A stretch of DNA of 64,000 bases from Porphyra umbilicalis (GCA_002049455.2 KV918784.1:186001-250000); one strand, 5' to 3'. Positions 45,436 to 54,936 are shown, counted from the stretch's first letter. The notes: generated by a model not told the origin, from the letters alone. Program-made: numbers and translations.

Positions 45436-46858
45436 TGAAACCCCAAACGGAATATGCCACGTTTGCTTACGTGGAGGGCGGTGAGCGGCCCCCCATTTTT
45501 CTCATCCAAGAGGGCCCTCTGCCCTCCTGGAGTTACCGGAAACGAGGGCTACCTGATCACCAGATGGGGAAAGTAAGATGGGGGATGCGCGCCCAGCAAC
45601 GTTCGTCCCCAAGTGGTCCAAATTCGTGCATATCGTGAAGCAGTCTGGATGGCAAGACACACCGGACGAAAAGGCTGCCGTGCGGCAGAGATCGTCAGAC
45701 AAAGTGTCTATGATCCTAGTGGAACCTTCCAAATCGCGGCAATAAAATACACTTTTGGCACACACGTCTGAAATAGAGAGACACGAATCGTGAACATCGG
45801 ACGAAGTGGTCGCACCACGCGTCCAGAGTCAGCATGGCGGGAGAAACTTGGCACACTTGTCTCAAACCCGAGTCTCACGGGACACAACAGAGGTATTGGC
45901 GTTGGTCGAGGTTCCCTTAACGGGTGCGTGATGCGATGCGCTGTCGCGACAAGCCCGAGTCGTGGACCGCGCGGTCCGTCCCGAAGCGCCATTCGGGTGC
46001 TTCCAGAAGCAACGGTGGCCGACGCCGTTCGTTGGACCAGGCGTTGGCAGTCCCTGGAGGTGGGCTGGTGCAAAAATCCATTGGGGCAGTATCGCTGGTC
46101 CGACGCCAGAAAACTGGTCCGATCCCGCAACCAGTCTCACGATTTGTTTGCTTGACATGGGGAAATATTGAAAAGGTTGTAGTCGTACGGAGCCTTGTCA
46201 TTGGCTCGCGGAATTGTTTAGAAAAACTCAGATGGGAGGCGGATTCGATGCGGCGAGGGGTCAGCCGGCCCGTGATCAGATTGTGTTGTTTCCTGTGTCC
46301 TGTGTGCCCCCCTTCCGCCCAACCGGTCATTTGGGGCCACCCCGTGACCACTGCGGATTGGGCGGGGGTGCGTGGAGGGCGCGCGGGTCACCGCGCATTG
46401 CGGCTGGGGAGGCGTCACCCGGGGTTCGTGTCCACCTCGGGCGCTCCGAAGACACCTCGTGTGTTTTGGGCCCGCTGCGGGCCTGCGCCCCGCCCCGCCC
46501 CCTCGTCCAGCGCGCACGAGGGGTCCCGGGGGCACGGTCGAGCACTGGTGCAGCTTGCGGGGGCGCGCCGCCCTCCCGCCCTCTGGCCCAACGACCGCCT
46601 GCGCGACACCGATCACGTGCTTGCCGCCGGCGTGCCTGAGCCGAAGACGCCGGCGGCTCCTGCCCCTCCTCCCCCTGCCCCACTCGTGCTGATTCTCTCC
46701 TTCTTGCCTCCCGCGCGCGCCTGTTGCAACCGACACGCCGCCGGTGTACCGCGAGCTCCGGCGGCGCGCCCATGTGCTCTGGTCACCGCTCCCCCCTTGT
46801 CCCCGTCTCCACCTCCGGCCTTCAAAAGCCGGCCTTCTTCCCCCCCCCCTTTCCGATC
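45436..46858. other. Left subterminal region of the Harbinger element
   Basis: It contains the internal TIR echo, a CCCCCCATTTTTCTCAT motif at about 45,490 that is also found near the right end (about 54,727-54,740), and the first CGCCGGCGG motifs from about 46,620. The promoter of the plus-strand genes should lie here. No TATA box was identified with confidence. Confidence 0.5.
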
Positions 46859-49480
46859 ATGACCCGTAAGCCGGACCGGAAGCGCGACACGGAGCGTCGC
46901 CGTGACCAGCGTCGTCGCCATCAAGAGCGGCTCGCGGTGCTCGCGCGGTGCACGTGCTCCTGCCACGTCGCGGGCTGCCCACCTTGCTCAACGTCGGCCC
47001 CAGCACGCGGGGGGCCCGCGCTTCCTGTCTCTGGTAGCTGTGCGCCGCCGGCTGGCCAAGGACCGCCGGTAGCTGGCGGCGCGTGGGTGCCGCCGCCCAA
47101 CACTACACCGAACCAGGGCGGCGGCAATTGGGCCGGGGGGGCGGGACGGTCGTCACTGCCGGCGCGCGGCAGCTGGGGACCGGGACCAAGGTTTGATCCC
47201 AACCAAGGTGGCGGACATTTGGGAGGGGGAGCGGGACGGGCGTCGCTGCCGCCGCGTGACGAGTGGGTGCCGCCGGCTCCTTGGAAGGGCAATCAAGCCG
47301 GCGGCCGTTGGGAGCAACCGCCCGACGGCAACGGCGGACACGTCGGTCGGGGGTGGGATACGGGCGGCCGTCGAGTGTCTCCTCGCCGCTGTGGCTGGGC
47401 GTCGCCGGCTGGTCGGTCTTCTCAAGCCGGCGGCCACTGGGAGCCGTCGTTCCAACCGGACCACGACTACGGCGGCCGGGGACGGGACTCGCGGGACAGG
47501 GACGGATCTCTTCGCCGCGACGTGTGGGCGCCGCCGGGCTCTCAAGGTCAAGGAGATCAACAGCCCGGTGGCCACGGCGGCGGTGGCTTCCATCCCAATC
47601 GCCAGCCTTCGCCAAGGCGGAACTGGGTGCCGCCGGGCGGGCAGCGTCCCCATCAGCCCGGCGGCTTTGGGCCACTGAGCGAGGATTGGTGGCCGCCGGG
47701 TGGCCAAGAAAGTCGTCAAGCCGGCGGCCACACTGCACGCCACGACAACTGGGGGCCGCCGGGTGTTCAAGCAAGTCGTCAATCCGGCGGCCACGCGACG
47801 CGCCAAGACAACTGGGGGCCGCCGGGAGGTCACGCAAGTCGTCAAGCCGCCGGCCACGCGGGACCCTACAACAACTGGGGGCCGCCCGGTGGAGGACCCC
47901 CCGAGACCGGCGCCTTTGAGCCGATCCGCGACAATTGGCAGCCGCCGGTCGGTGGCAGACTTCCGGACGCCGGCGGCTACGGTGCGCGTCGGGGGCCCTT
48001 CGGCGACGGTCCAGCGCCGCCGGCTGCTGTCCAATCGCCGCTAGCCGGCGGCGGCGCGTCACCGGCCGCCGCTACCGGCGGCGACGCGCGCCGCACAGAC
48101 GGACAAGTGCCGCCGGCAGCTGCTCCATTCCCGCTCGCCGGCGGCGGCGGATCGCTTCGCGCCGGCAGCGGCGCGTCACCGGCCGCCGGTACCGGCGACG
48201 ACGCGAGCCGCACAGACGGACAAGTGCCGCCGGCTGTTGCCTCGTCCCCGCTCGCCGGCGGCGGCGGATCGCCTCGAGCCGGCGGCGGCGCGTCACCGGC
48301 CGCCGGTACGGGGGGCGACGCGCCCCGCGTGAACGGACAAGTGCCGCCGGCTGTTGCCCAACCACCGCTTGCCGGCGGCGGCGCGTTACCGGCCGCCGGT
48401 ACCGGCGGCGACGCGCCCCGCACCGACGGACAAGTGCCGCCGGCTGTTGCTCCGTCCCCGCTCGCCGGCGGCGGCGGATCACCTCGATCCGGCGGCGGCG
48501 CATCACCGGCCGCCGGTACGGGGGGCGACGCGCCCCTTGTAAACGGAGAATTGCCGCCGGCTGTTGCCCAACCACCGCTTGCCGGCGGCGGCTCGTCACC
48601 GGCCGCCGGTACCGGTGGCAGCGCATCACCGGCCGGCGGCACGGGCGGCGACGCGGCCCGCGCGAACGGACAAGTGCCGCCGGCTGCTGCCCAATCGCCG
48701 CTAGCCGGCGGCGGCGCATCACCGGCCGCCTGTACCGGCGGCGTCGCGCCCCGCCCCGACGGGCAAGTGCCGCCGGCCCGTGCCCCATCCCCACTCGCCG
48801 GCGGCGGCGGATCGCTTCGAGCCGGCGGCGGCGCATCGCCGGCCGCCTGTACCGGCGGCGACGCGCGCCGCACCGACGGACAGGTGCCGCCGGCTGCTGC
48901 CCCGTCCCCGCTTGCCGGCGGCGGCTCATCAGCGGTCGCCGGTACCGGCGGCGACGCGCCCCGCACCGACGGACAAGTGCCGCCGGTTCGTGCTCCATTC
49001 CCACTTGCCGGCGGCGGCGGAGCGCCTCGCGCCGGCGGCGGCGCATCACCGGCCGCCGGTACGGGGGGCGACGCGCCCCGCGTGAACGGACAAGTGCCGC
49101 CGGCTGTTGCCCAACTACCGCTTGCCGGCGGCGGCGCGTCACCGACCGCCGGTACCGGCGGCGGCGCATCACCGGCCGCCGGCACGGGCGGCGACGCGCC
49201 CGGCGCGAACGGACAAGTGCCGCCGGCTGCTTCCCAAGCAACGCTTGCCGGCGGCGGCGCATCAACGGCTGCCGGTACCGGCGGGGACGCGCGCCGTACC
49301 GACGGACAAGTGCAGCCGGCTGCTGCTCCGTCCCCGCCCGCTGGCGGCCGCTCATCACCGGCCGCCGGTACCGGCGGCGACGCGCTTCGCACGAACGTGC
49401 AGGTGCCGCCGGCTGCTGCGCGACCACCGCCAGCCGGCGGCGGCGCATCACCTGCCGGCGGCGGTGGCACGTCCGTCTAG
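46859..49480 (+). CDS. Harbinger repeat-rich ORF, 873 aa, unknown function
   Basis: The start ATG at 46,859 opens with a strongly basic stretch (MTRKPDRKRDTERRRDQRRR) and a Cys cluster (CTCSCHVAGCPPC). Residues about 60-370 are G/P/W-rich with 20-residue units such as NWGPPGGHASRQAAGH. Residues about 375-865 are some 13 units of about 36 residues (DGQVPPAAAPSPLAGGGG, then ASPAAGTGGDAPR). It ends GGTSV and a TAG 23 bp before the ATG of the SANT protein. The whole is predicted disordered. The alternative plus frame across the repeats is also open but gives an R-rich peptide and lacks a start. It may be a separate protein, or the N-terminal part of the SANT protein joined by splicing, since the paralogue at 9.4-11.8 kb has a disordered N-terminal half in the same frame as its SANT domain. 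Confidence 0.6.
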   Translation: MTRKPDRKRDTERRRDQRRRHQERLAVLARCTCSCHVAGCPPCSTSAPARGGPALPVSGSCAPPAGQGPPVAGGAWVPPPNTTPNQGGGNWAGGAGRSSLPARGSWGPGPRFDPNQGGGHLGGGAGRASLPPRDEWVPPAPWKGNQAGGRWEQPPDGNGGHVGRGWDTGGRRVSPRRCGWASPAGRSSQAGGHWEPSFQPDHDYGGRGRDSRDRDGSLRRDVWAPPGSQGQGDQQPGGHGGGGFHPNRQPSPRRNWVPPGGQRPHQPGGFGPLSEDWWPPGGQESRQAGGHTARHDNWGPPGVQASRQSGGHATRQDNWGPPGGHASRQAAGHAGPYNNWGPPGGGPPETGAFEPIRDNWQPPVGGRLPDAGGYGARRGPFGDGPAPPAAVQSPLAGGGASPAAATGGDARRTDGQVPPAAAPFPLAGGGGSLRAGSGASPAAGTGDDASRTDGQVPPAVASSPLAGGGGSPRAGGGASPAAGTGGDAPRVNGQVPPAVAQPPLAGGGALPAAGTGGDAPRTDGQVPPAVAPSPLAGGGGSPRSGGGASPAAGTGGDAPLVNGELPPAVAQPPLAGGGSSPAAGTGGSASPAGGTGGDAARANGQVPPAAAQSPLAGGGASPAACTGGVAPRPDGQVPPARAPSPLAGGGGSLRAGGGASPAACTGGDARRTDGQVPPAAAPSPLAGGGSSAVAGTGGDAPRTDGQVPPVRAPFPLAGGGGAPRAGGGASPAAGTGGDAPRVNGQVPPAVAQLPLAGGGASPTAGTGGGASPAAGTGGDAPGANGQVPPAASQATLAGGGASTAAGTGGDARRTDGQVQPAAAPSPPAGGRSSPAAGTGGDALRTNVQVPPAAARPPPAGGGASPAGGGGTSV
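47990..49450. repeat. 108-bp-scale coding tandem repeat with GCCGGCGG motifs
   Basis: About 13 imperfect units, each holding GTGCCGCCGGCTG, CTTGCCGGCGGCGGC, CCGGCCGCCGGTAC and GGCGACGCG. Unit lengths vary in multiples of three, keeping two plus-strand frames open throughout. Confidence 0.85.
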
Positions 49481-49503
49481 GCGGTCGCCGGGGCGGGCGG
49501 TTC

Positions 49504-50922
49504 ATGCCCCCTTCCCCACCTGTGGGTGGCGGCGGGGGCGCCGACCTGCTTGCCGCCACCTACGCGCCGGCTGCCATGGGGACTGGGCCTGGCTGGACGG
49601 ACGAGGAGCGGGTGGCCCTCAGCCGGGCCTATCTGTCTATATCATTGGACGCTGTGAAGGGGTCGGACCAGACTGGGACAACCTTTTGGGCGGAGGTGGT
49701 CGGGGAGTGGAAGCGCCTATTGGCCGGTCGCCCTGGCGCTCGACGGCGCACCGAGCGCGGTGTCGGGGGGGTGCAGAAGCAGTGGGACAAGATCCGGAGA
49801 GGGGTGAGCGAGTTTGGCTCGCACTACTTGGCCGTTAAGCGGCTGTCGCTGACAGGCAACCCGAGCGACGAGGATTTGATCAGCGCCGCTGTGGCGCGCT
49901 TCTGCGGGCTCAACATTTACGAGGCGATGCGGAAGGACCGGGCATCTGACAAGGCGAAGGGCAAGACAACGAAGCGGAAGGCGAAGCAGACGACCTGCCC
50001 GTGGGTGTCGTGTTGGCGGGTGTTACGTCACGTCGACAAGTTTAGCGGCGCCGCCGGGGCCGCCGCCGCAGACGGCGGCGCTGGCGGCGCCGGCTCCTCA
50101 AGCGTGTCTGCCGGCGGCCGTGCCTCCCCAAGCGACTCGGACGAGGAGGAGAACGGGCCGCCGGCGGCGGGTGCCTTCCAGTCACGTCCGCGCGGTTCCA
50201 AGGCGGCCAAGCGGGAGATGAGTGAGGACATCCGCGCGTCGCGGACACTCAAGGACAGCTCGGACGCTCTGCTGGCGCTGGCGCGGGCAACGACGGAGCG
50301 GACAACTGTGGCGTTTTTCAACACCGTGGAGATGCGCGACACCCCCGAGGCGATTGCCTTCCGCAAGATGCACGCGCGCAAGCTGATGGCGGCGGCTGGC
50401 ATGGACTTGTCCTCGTCCCCGCCGGCGCTGTCGTCGGGCCCGGCGGGGACGGCCGCCGCCTTGGCGACGGACGCGGGATCGTCGACCGCACCGGCGGCCG
50501 TGTCCGAGGTGCATCCGCCGCCGCCGGTCGGCAACAATCCGGCGGCAGTCGAGTCCGAGGAGCACGCGAGGTCGTCGACCGCACCGGCGGACGTGTCGGA
50601 GGTGCATCCGCCGCCGCCGGCCGGCAACAAGCCGGCGGCAGTCGAGTCCGAGGTGCAATCGCCGCCGGCGTCTGGGCACAACACGCCGGCGGCGCCTGCG
50701 ACGACAGATCCTGTTCCCAAGTCGACCGGCCGAGGCAGGCCGAGCCGTGGCGCTCGGTCCCAGGTGACGAAGCAGGCGAAGGCGGCGGCGGCACTTGCTG
50801 CCGCGTCGACTACTTTGGATGACGACGATGAGGTGTACTTGGTGCCCATGCACCACGAAAAGGCGGCGGACGACGCCGACTGTGCTGTTCAAGAGGCCAG
50901 TGGGGACGATGACCATTCCTAG
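49504..50922 (+). CDS. Harbinger SANT/trihelix DNA-binding protein, 472 aa
   Basis: The start at ATG 49,504 gives MPPSPPVGGGGG; a second ATG (MGTGPGW) lies just before the domain. The SANT/trihelix-like domain spans about residues 25-110: GWTDEERVALSRAYLSIS, TTFWAEVVGEWKRLL, GGVQKQWDKIRRGVSEF. It continues with DEDLISAAVARFCGLNIYEA and TCPWVSCWRVLRHVDKFSGA, a pattern found in plant no-apical-meristem-associated and PIF/Harbinger ORF1 proteins. The C-terminal half is P/A/S-rich with two near-identical segments (SSTAPAAVSEVHPPPP), and it ends with an acidic tail (LDDDDEVYLVP; GDDDHS). In related transposons this protein binds the element ends and brings the transposase to the nucleus. Intact, in contrast to its paralogue at 9.4-11.8 kb. 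Confidence 0.82.
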   Translation: MPPSPPVGGGGGADLLAATYAPAAMGTGPGWTDEERVALSRAYLSISLDAVKGSDQTGTTFWAEVVGEWKRLLAGRPGARRRTERGVGGVQKQWDKIRRGVSEFGSHYLAVKRLSLTGNPSDEDLISAAVARFCGLNIYEAMRKDRASDKAKGKTTKRKAKQTTCPWVSCWRVLRHVDKFSGAAGAAAADGGAGGAGSSSVSAGGRASPSDSDEEENGPPAAGAFQSRPRGSKAAKREMSEDIRASRTLKDSSDALLALARATTERTTVAFFNTVEMRDTPEAIAFRKMHARKLMAAAGMDLSSSPPALSSGPAGTAAALATDAGSSTAPAAVSEVHPPPPVGNNPAAVESEEHARSSTAPADVSEVHPPPPAGNKPAAVESEVQSPPASGHNTPAAPATTDPVPKSTGRGRPSRGARSQVTKQAKAAAALAAASTTLDDDDEVYLVPMHHEKAADDADCAVQEASGDDDHS

Positions 50923-50970
50923 TCCCTGTAGTGTTTGATGTGTATGTGCTTTGTTCTTTAGCGTGCCAAA

Positions 50971-51005
50971 GGTTTTTTTTCCCCGTTGGGCAGGGGTTTT
51001 TTTCC
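50971..51005 (+). terminator. 3' T-run/hairpin/T-run signal of the SANT gene
   Basis: Starting 48 bp after the stop the coding strand reads GG, eight T, CCCC, an eight-base loop, GGGG, seven T, CC. The same layout follows the convergent transposase gene at 52,005-52,044. Function as a 3'-end or transcript-stability signal is inferred. Confidence 0.55.
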
Positions 51006-51179
51006 TACTTCTGTGCACCGCGCATCCTACCACGAATGCGCAACACCCCTCGTGGATCCCCTGCATTCCCTGCCACTGAAGATTACCTCGCACAAACACT
51101 GGCGACGGGCGCTACACCCCCGCACATGTCGGCGCACGGACGCCGGCGGCAACATGCCCGGTCCCTTCCGCGCTCCAAA

Positions 51180-51975
51180 CACCCGCCGCCGGTCTTGTCA
51201 ACGCCGGCGGCCGAGCAGTCCCACGTGGACGTCTCCCTTCCCCGCCCCCCCCCCCTAAACGCAGAGCCGCCGCCGGCCATACCGACACCAGCGGCGACAC
51301 ACCAGCACCCCTCTCCGCCCGACACGCCCGCCGCCGGTCTTGCCAACGCCGGCGGCGGAGAACTCACACGTGGACGCCCCCCGTGCCCGCCCCCCACCCA
51401 ACACGCAGAGCCGCCGCCGGCAATACCGACGCCGGCGGCGACACACCAGCACCCCTCCCCGCCTGACACGCCCGCCGCCGGTCTTGCCAACGCCGGCGGC
51501 GGAGAACTCACACGTGGACGCCCCCCGTGCCCGCCCCCCCCCCAACACGCAGAGCCGCCGCCGGCAATACCGACGCCGGCGGCGACACACCAGCACCCCT
51601 CCCCGCCTGACACGCCCGCCGCCGGTCTTGCCAACGCCGGCGGCGGAGAACTCACACGTGGACGCCCCCCGTGCCCGCCCCCCCCCCAACACGCAGAGCT
51701 GCCGCCGGCAATACCGACGCCGGCGGCGAAACACCAGCACCCCTCCCCGCCTGACACGCCCGCCGCCAGTCTTGCAAACGCCGGCGGCGGACCAGTCACA
51801 AGTGGACGCCCCCCATGCCCACCCCCCCCCAACACGCAGAGCCGCCGCCGACAATACCGACGCCGGCGGCAATCCGCCCCTTTCCATGCCCGCCGCACAC
51901 GTGCGCCGCCCGTCTCGCCAACTCCAGCGGCGGGGCAGTCACATGCAGACGTCGACCCTGTCCGCCGCCCCCCCA
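51180..51975. repeat. 144-bp tandem repeat, about 5.5 units
   Basis: The landmark CAATACCGACGCCGGCGGC recurs at about 51,421, 51,565, 51,709 and 51,852, a period of 143-144 bp. Each unit also has CTTGCCAACGCCGGCGGCGG and ACCAGCACCCCTC. The three central units are nearly identical, indicating recent amplification or conversion. Confidence 0.92.
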
Positions 51976-52004
51976 AAAGATCCTCTCCTGACGACGTTAT
52001 CGAA

Positions 52005-52044
52005 GGAAAAAAAAAACCCTGCGCAGCAGGGAAAAAAAAAAACC
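52005..52044 (-). terminator. 3' T-run/hairpin/T-run signal of the transposase gene
   Basis: Read on the minus strand, directly after the stop at 52,047: GG, eleven T, CCCTGC, three-base loop, GCAGGG, ten T, CC. The stem is six base pairs. It matches the arrangement at 50,971-51,005 on the plus strand. Confidence 0.55.
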
Positions 52045-52046
52045 TT

Positions 52047-54160
52047 TTATACCCCCACGTAGGGCGCAAGAAGCGTGCTTCTCTCCACCCACACGTGTTC
52101 AGCAAGGTCATGCCTCAGGCGTTCGTGCTCCTCCTCGTCCCGTGCCTCCGCCCAAGCGTTCAGCGCGTGGCCAAAACTTCCGGCAGGAAGCGTGCCGGCC
52201 GGCGCGATGACAGGGGCGGCCACACCCGCTGGCGGGCCGTCGCTGCTCCCAGGACTGTTCGCATTGCTCTGTGGACTGCCTCCAGCCGCACCGCCGCCGG
52301 CGGCGTGGCTGCCTCCGCCTCCCGTCGGATCCGTCCCACCGCCCCCACCACCAGCGGACCCGCCGCCGGCAGCGCCAACACCGGCGGCTTGGCTGCCACC
52401 ATCAGCTATCATACCCGTCCCACCGCCCCCACCCCCACCAGCCCCGCCGCCGGCTGCGCCAACACCGGCGGCGGGAGCACCACCATCAGCCATCATACCC
52501 GTCCCACCGCCCCCACCCCCACCAGCCCCGCCGCCGGCTGCGCCAACACCGGCGGCGGGAGCACCACCATCAGCCATCATACCCGTCCCACCGCCCCACC
52601 CCCACCAGCCCCGCCGCCGGCTGCGCCAACACCGGCGGCGGGAGCACCACCATCAGCCATCATACCCGTCCCACCACCGCCACCCCCACCAGCCCCGCCG
52701 CCGGCTGCGCCAACACCGGCGGCGGGAGCACCACCATCAGCCATCATACCCGTCCCACCACCGCCACCCCCACCAGCCCCGCCGCCGGCTGCGCCAACAC
52801 CGGCGGCGGGAGCACCACCATCAGGACCCAAACCCGTCCCACCACCGCCACCCCCACCAACCCCGTCGCCGGCCGCAGCGCCGGCCGCACTACCGGCCGC
52901 GGCCGGGATCTCAGCAGCCCCGTTCCCCACGCCCTCGGCTCCGCCACCGACTGCGCCTCCGCCGCCGCTACCGCCCGCCGCCGCCTGGGCAGCGGCGGCC
53001 ATTTGAGAGCGTGACACGTACCCATCGCGTCGCTTCTCCGTCACCATATTGTGTAAGATGGCCACCGCCTTCGCGACGGTGACCATTGACTCGACGGTGA
53101 CATGCCGTGCGGGGTGTAAAGCGATGTGGAAGCGTGCAGTTAGAACGGCATATAGCCGTTCCACATCTTTCCTCAAAGCTTCTTGGAGCCGGTTGAATGT
53201 CGTCTCAACTTCTGTGGTGGGGTCGGGGAACGGAGACACGAAAAATGCAAAGGGAGGGTAAATTCCATCAACCAGATAATACAAGAGCGTGCGGGTGGTG
53301 CCGTTAGCTGTGTATGAAAACGTACGAGGCGGCCACTCGCCTCCCGTCACAGACAAATACAGAGGGGAAGCATGCATAACATTGAGGTCATTCTGAGAAC
53401 CAGGGCAACCAACAAACAAAGGCCATATCCATAGGTCCTCATCGCAAACAGTTTCCATTACCACAGAGCGTTTGCCGTGCCGATTCTGATACATGCCGGC
53501 AAACGCCTTGGGGCAGTTCGCCCACTCCCAATGGCTGCAGTCCAGCGATCCCATACACCCAGGCAAACCCCGTTGCGCATTGCGCTCCAGGATACGCTCC
53601 AGCTCGGCCGAAGTGGGGGGACGCAAATAAGCCGGACCCAACTCATCCACAATGAAACGTAGAAGCTCTCGAACAGACATAGCTATGGTCGATGCGGACA
53701 AACGAACGTATTCATCAGTTCGATCGGGCGCCTCTCCGTACGCAATCACTCGGAAAGCAGCCACCACCTTTTGCAAGGGGTGTGCCTGTGGTCTGCCCGT
53801 CGCGTTAATACGTTGCGCAAAGAAGGGGCGACCCTTCACGGCGTGGTAGATACGCAAAAACACTGACCTGGGCACACGGAACCGTCTCTCAAAGTCCGCC
53901 TCGTCGTATACGGGAGGGGAGCCGTCCAATCCAAAATAGTCCCTCAAAATAGCTCGCAAACCTGATCGAAAATCACGGTTCTTGTTCGGCCGGCGACCAG
54001 GCACAGACCCAATATACCGCCGCCGGCCGAGCCGCGACCGGCGGATGCGACGACGATAGCGCCACAGCGCCTGCATGTGGGCCGCCACCGCGGTGGCAAC
54101 TTCGCCGTCCATGGGGTCCGCCAGCATCGCATCCGCAGAAACGTCGAGTGGATCGTCCAT
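52047..54160 (-). CDS. PIF/Harbinger DDE transposase (Plant_tran type) with expanded Gly-rich tail
   Basis: ATG is at 54,160-54,158. The N-terminus (residues 1-70) is basic, with RRRIRRSRLGRRRY. A helix-turn-helix-like part follows, then the nuclease: GCMGSLDCSHWEWANCP with D207, GSQNDLNVMHASPLY with D258, and RKDVERLYAVL with E334, the D-D-E triad of plant-type PIF/Harbinger transposases; DGIYPPFAFFV between them is also typical. After KAVAILHNMVTEKRRDG comes a G/A-rich tail of 28-residue units (ADGGAPAAGVGAAGGGAGGG). One 84-bp unit is 1 bp short at about 52,590, so the frame opened at the start stops at 52,577; the neighbouring frame runs on to 52,047 and ends EEHERLRHDLAEHVW, the C-terminal motif expected for this family. 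The element cuts and pastes itself at TTA targets. Confidence 0.9.
52370..52865. repeat. 84-bp tandem repeat inside the transposase gene, about 6 units
   Basis: CATCATACCCGTCCCACC recurs at about 52,491, 52,575, 52,658 and 52,742, giving 84, 83 and 84 bp spacings. Units include GCGCCAACACCGGCGGCGGG and CCGCCGCCGGCTG. The 83-bp unit causes the frame change noted for the transposase. Confidence 0.92.
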
Positions 54161-54905
54161 CGTGGGAAGAAGACGGTGTCGTCGACGGTGACGTCGTCCG
54201 TGGACACGGGCGTCGCGACGCGCCTGTCGCCGTCACACAATCACGCCGCGGGGCGCCAAAAGGACCTCGTCCCACTGCCCCCTCCGACAGGCCCACAAGT
54301 TTATCCCATCTCCCAGCCTCCAATGTCCCCAACCCCCCGCCGCGAGCACGACGGACAGAATAGATCTCGCGAGGCTGCGGAAACCAGTGCCTGGGGATAC
54401 CGCCGCCGTGCCCTGATTCACGCTGTGCGCGCCACCGAGAGCGGCAGCGGAGCGACCCACCGCACCCCCAACGTGCGTCGAATGGGGGGTCCTGAAACGG
54501 TCAGACTCGTTCAGGCTTTTCTGGGTCTCGATAGTGATCGCCGAGATCGTAGACGGCCCCGGAAAGCGCCAGTATCGGGCCGTAAGATTTCAAATCTGAT
54601 CATGCCACGCGAGCTCGTTTTCCAAAAGGAACTGAATCTGGAACAGCCAATGGCACGCCAGGAAAAAATGGGGAGGAGCAGCGGGTCCCCCCAAATCGGT
54701 GAGAAAATGGGGGACGGGGGCGCCTCCCCCCATTTCTCACGCATGAATGTCCGAGGACTTGTCCGATTCAGATTAACTGTATTCAAGTTCTATCTGAGCG
54801 TTTTGGGGTGCCTGACGTTGCTGTGGGACCCTCCCCATCCCCAAGAGCTGAAATTAAGGCACGTGGCACATTTATGAGACACGTTTCTGACACGTCAGCA
54901 TATTT
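54161..54905. other. Right subterminal region of the Harbinger element
   Basis: It is the presumed 5' region of the transposase gene. A hairpin GTGAGAAAATGGGGGA../..TCCCCCCATTTCTCAC lies at 54,699-54,740. A TIR-like GACGTTGCTGTGGGAC is at about 54,814-54,829. No gene. Confidence 0.5.
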
Positions 54906-54936
54906 GAACTTGGGGAAGACGTTGTTGGGTGTGCTC
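54906..54936 (-). repeat. Right terminal inverted repeat of the Harbinger element
   Basis: Reverse complement begins GAGCACACCCAACAACGT; followed by TTA at 54,937-54,939. Confidence 0.95.

Larger units (their letters stand above)
50923..52046. other. Gap between convergent Harbinger genes, filled by tandem repeats
   Basis: The 3' ends of both genes face each other here. The gap holds the paired 3' T-run hairpins and a 144-bp tandem array. A plus-strand frame is open across it because of composition; no domain is present. Confidence 0.6.
45405..54936. mobile_element. Complete-looking autonomous PIF/Harbinger transposon, 9.5 kb
   Basis: Left TIR 45,405-45,435 begins GAGCACACCCAACAACGT; the right TIR 54,906-54,936 is its reverse complement with one mismatch in 31 bp. 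Both sides are flanked by TTA (45,402-45,404 and 54,937-54,939), the standard 3-bp PIF/Harbinger duplication. Inside are a plus-strand repeat-rich ORF (46,859-49,480), a plus-strand SANT-domain ORF (49,504-50,922) and a convergent minus-strand DDE transposase (52,047-54,160). Tandem arrays occupy the gap between the genes. One frame change lies in a repeat of the transposase tail; otherwise the element looks whole. The near-identity of the TIRs suggests a recent insertion. Confidence 0.92.

Noticed and set aside
47935-49480. R-rich alternative frame across the Harbinger repeats, continuous with the SANT ORF
   Set aside because: It exists because repeat units are multiples of three. It has no start codon context and a composition (RRRR/GRRY) unlike the SANT protein; the frame from 46,859 has a good start and a Cys/basic N-terminus.
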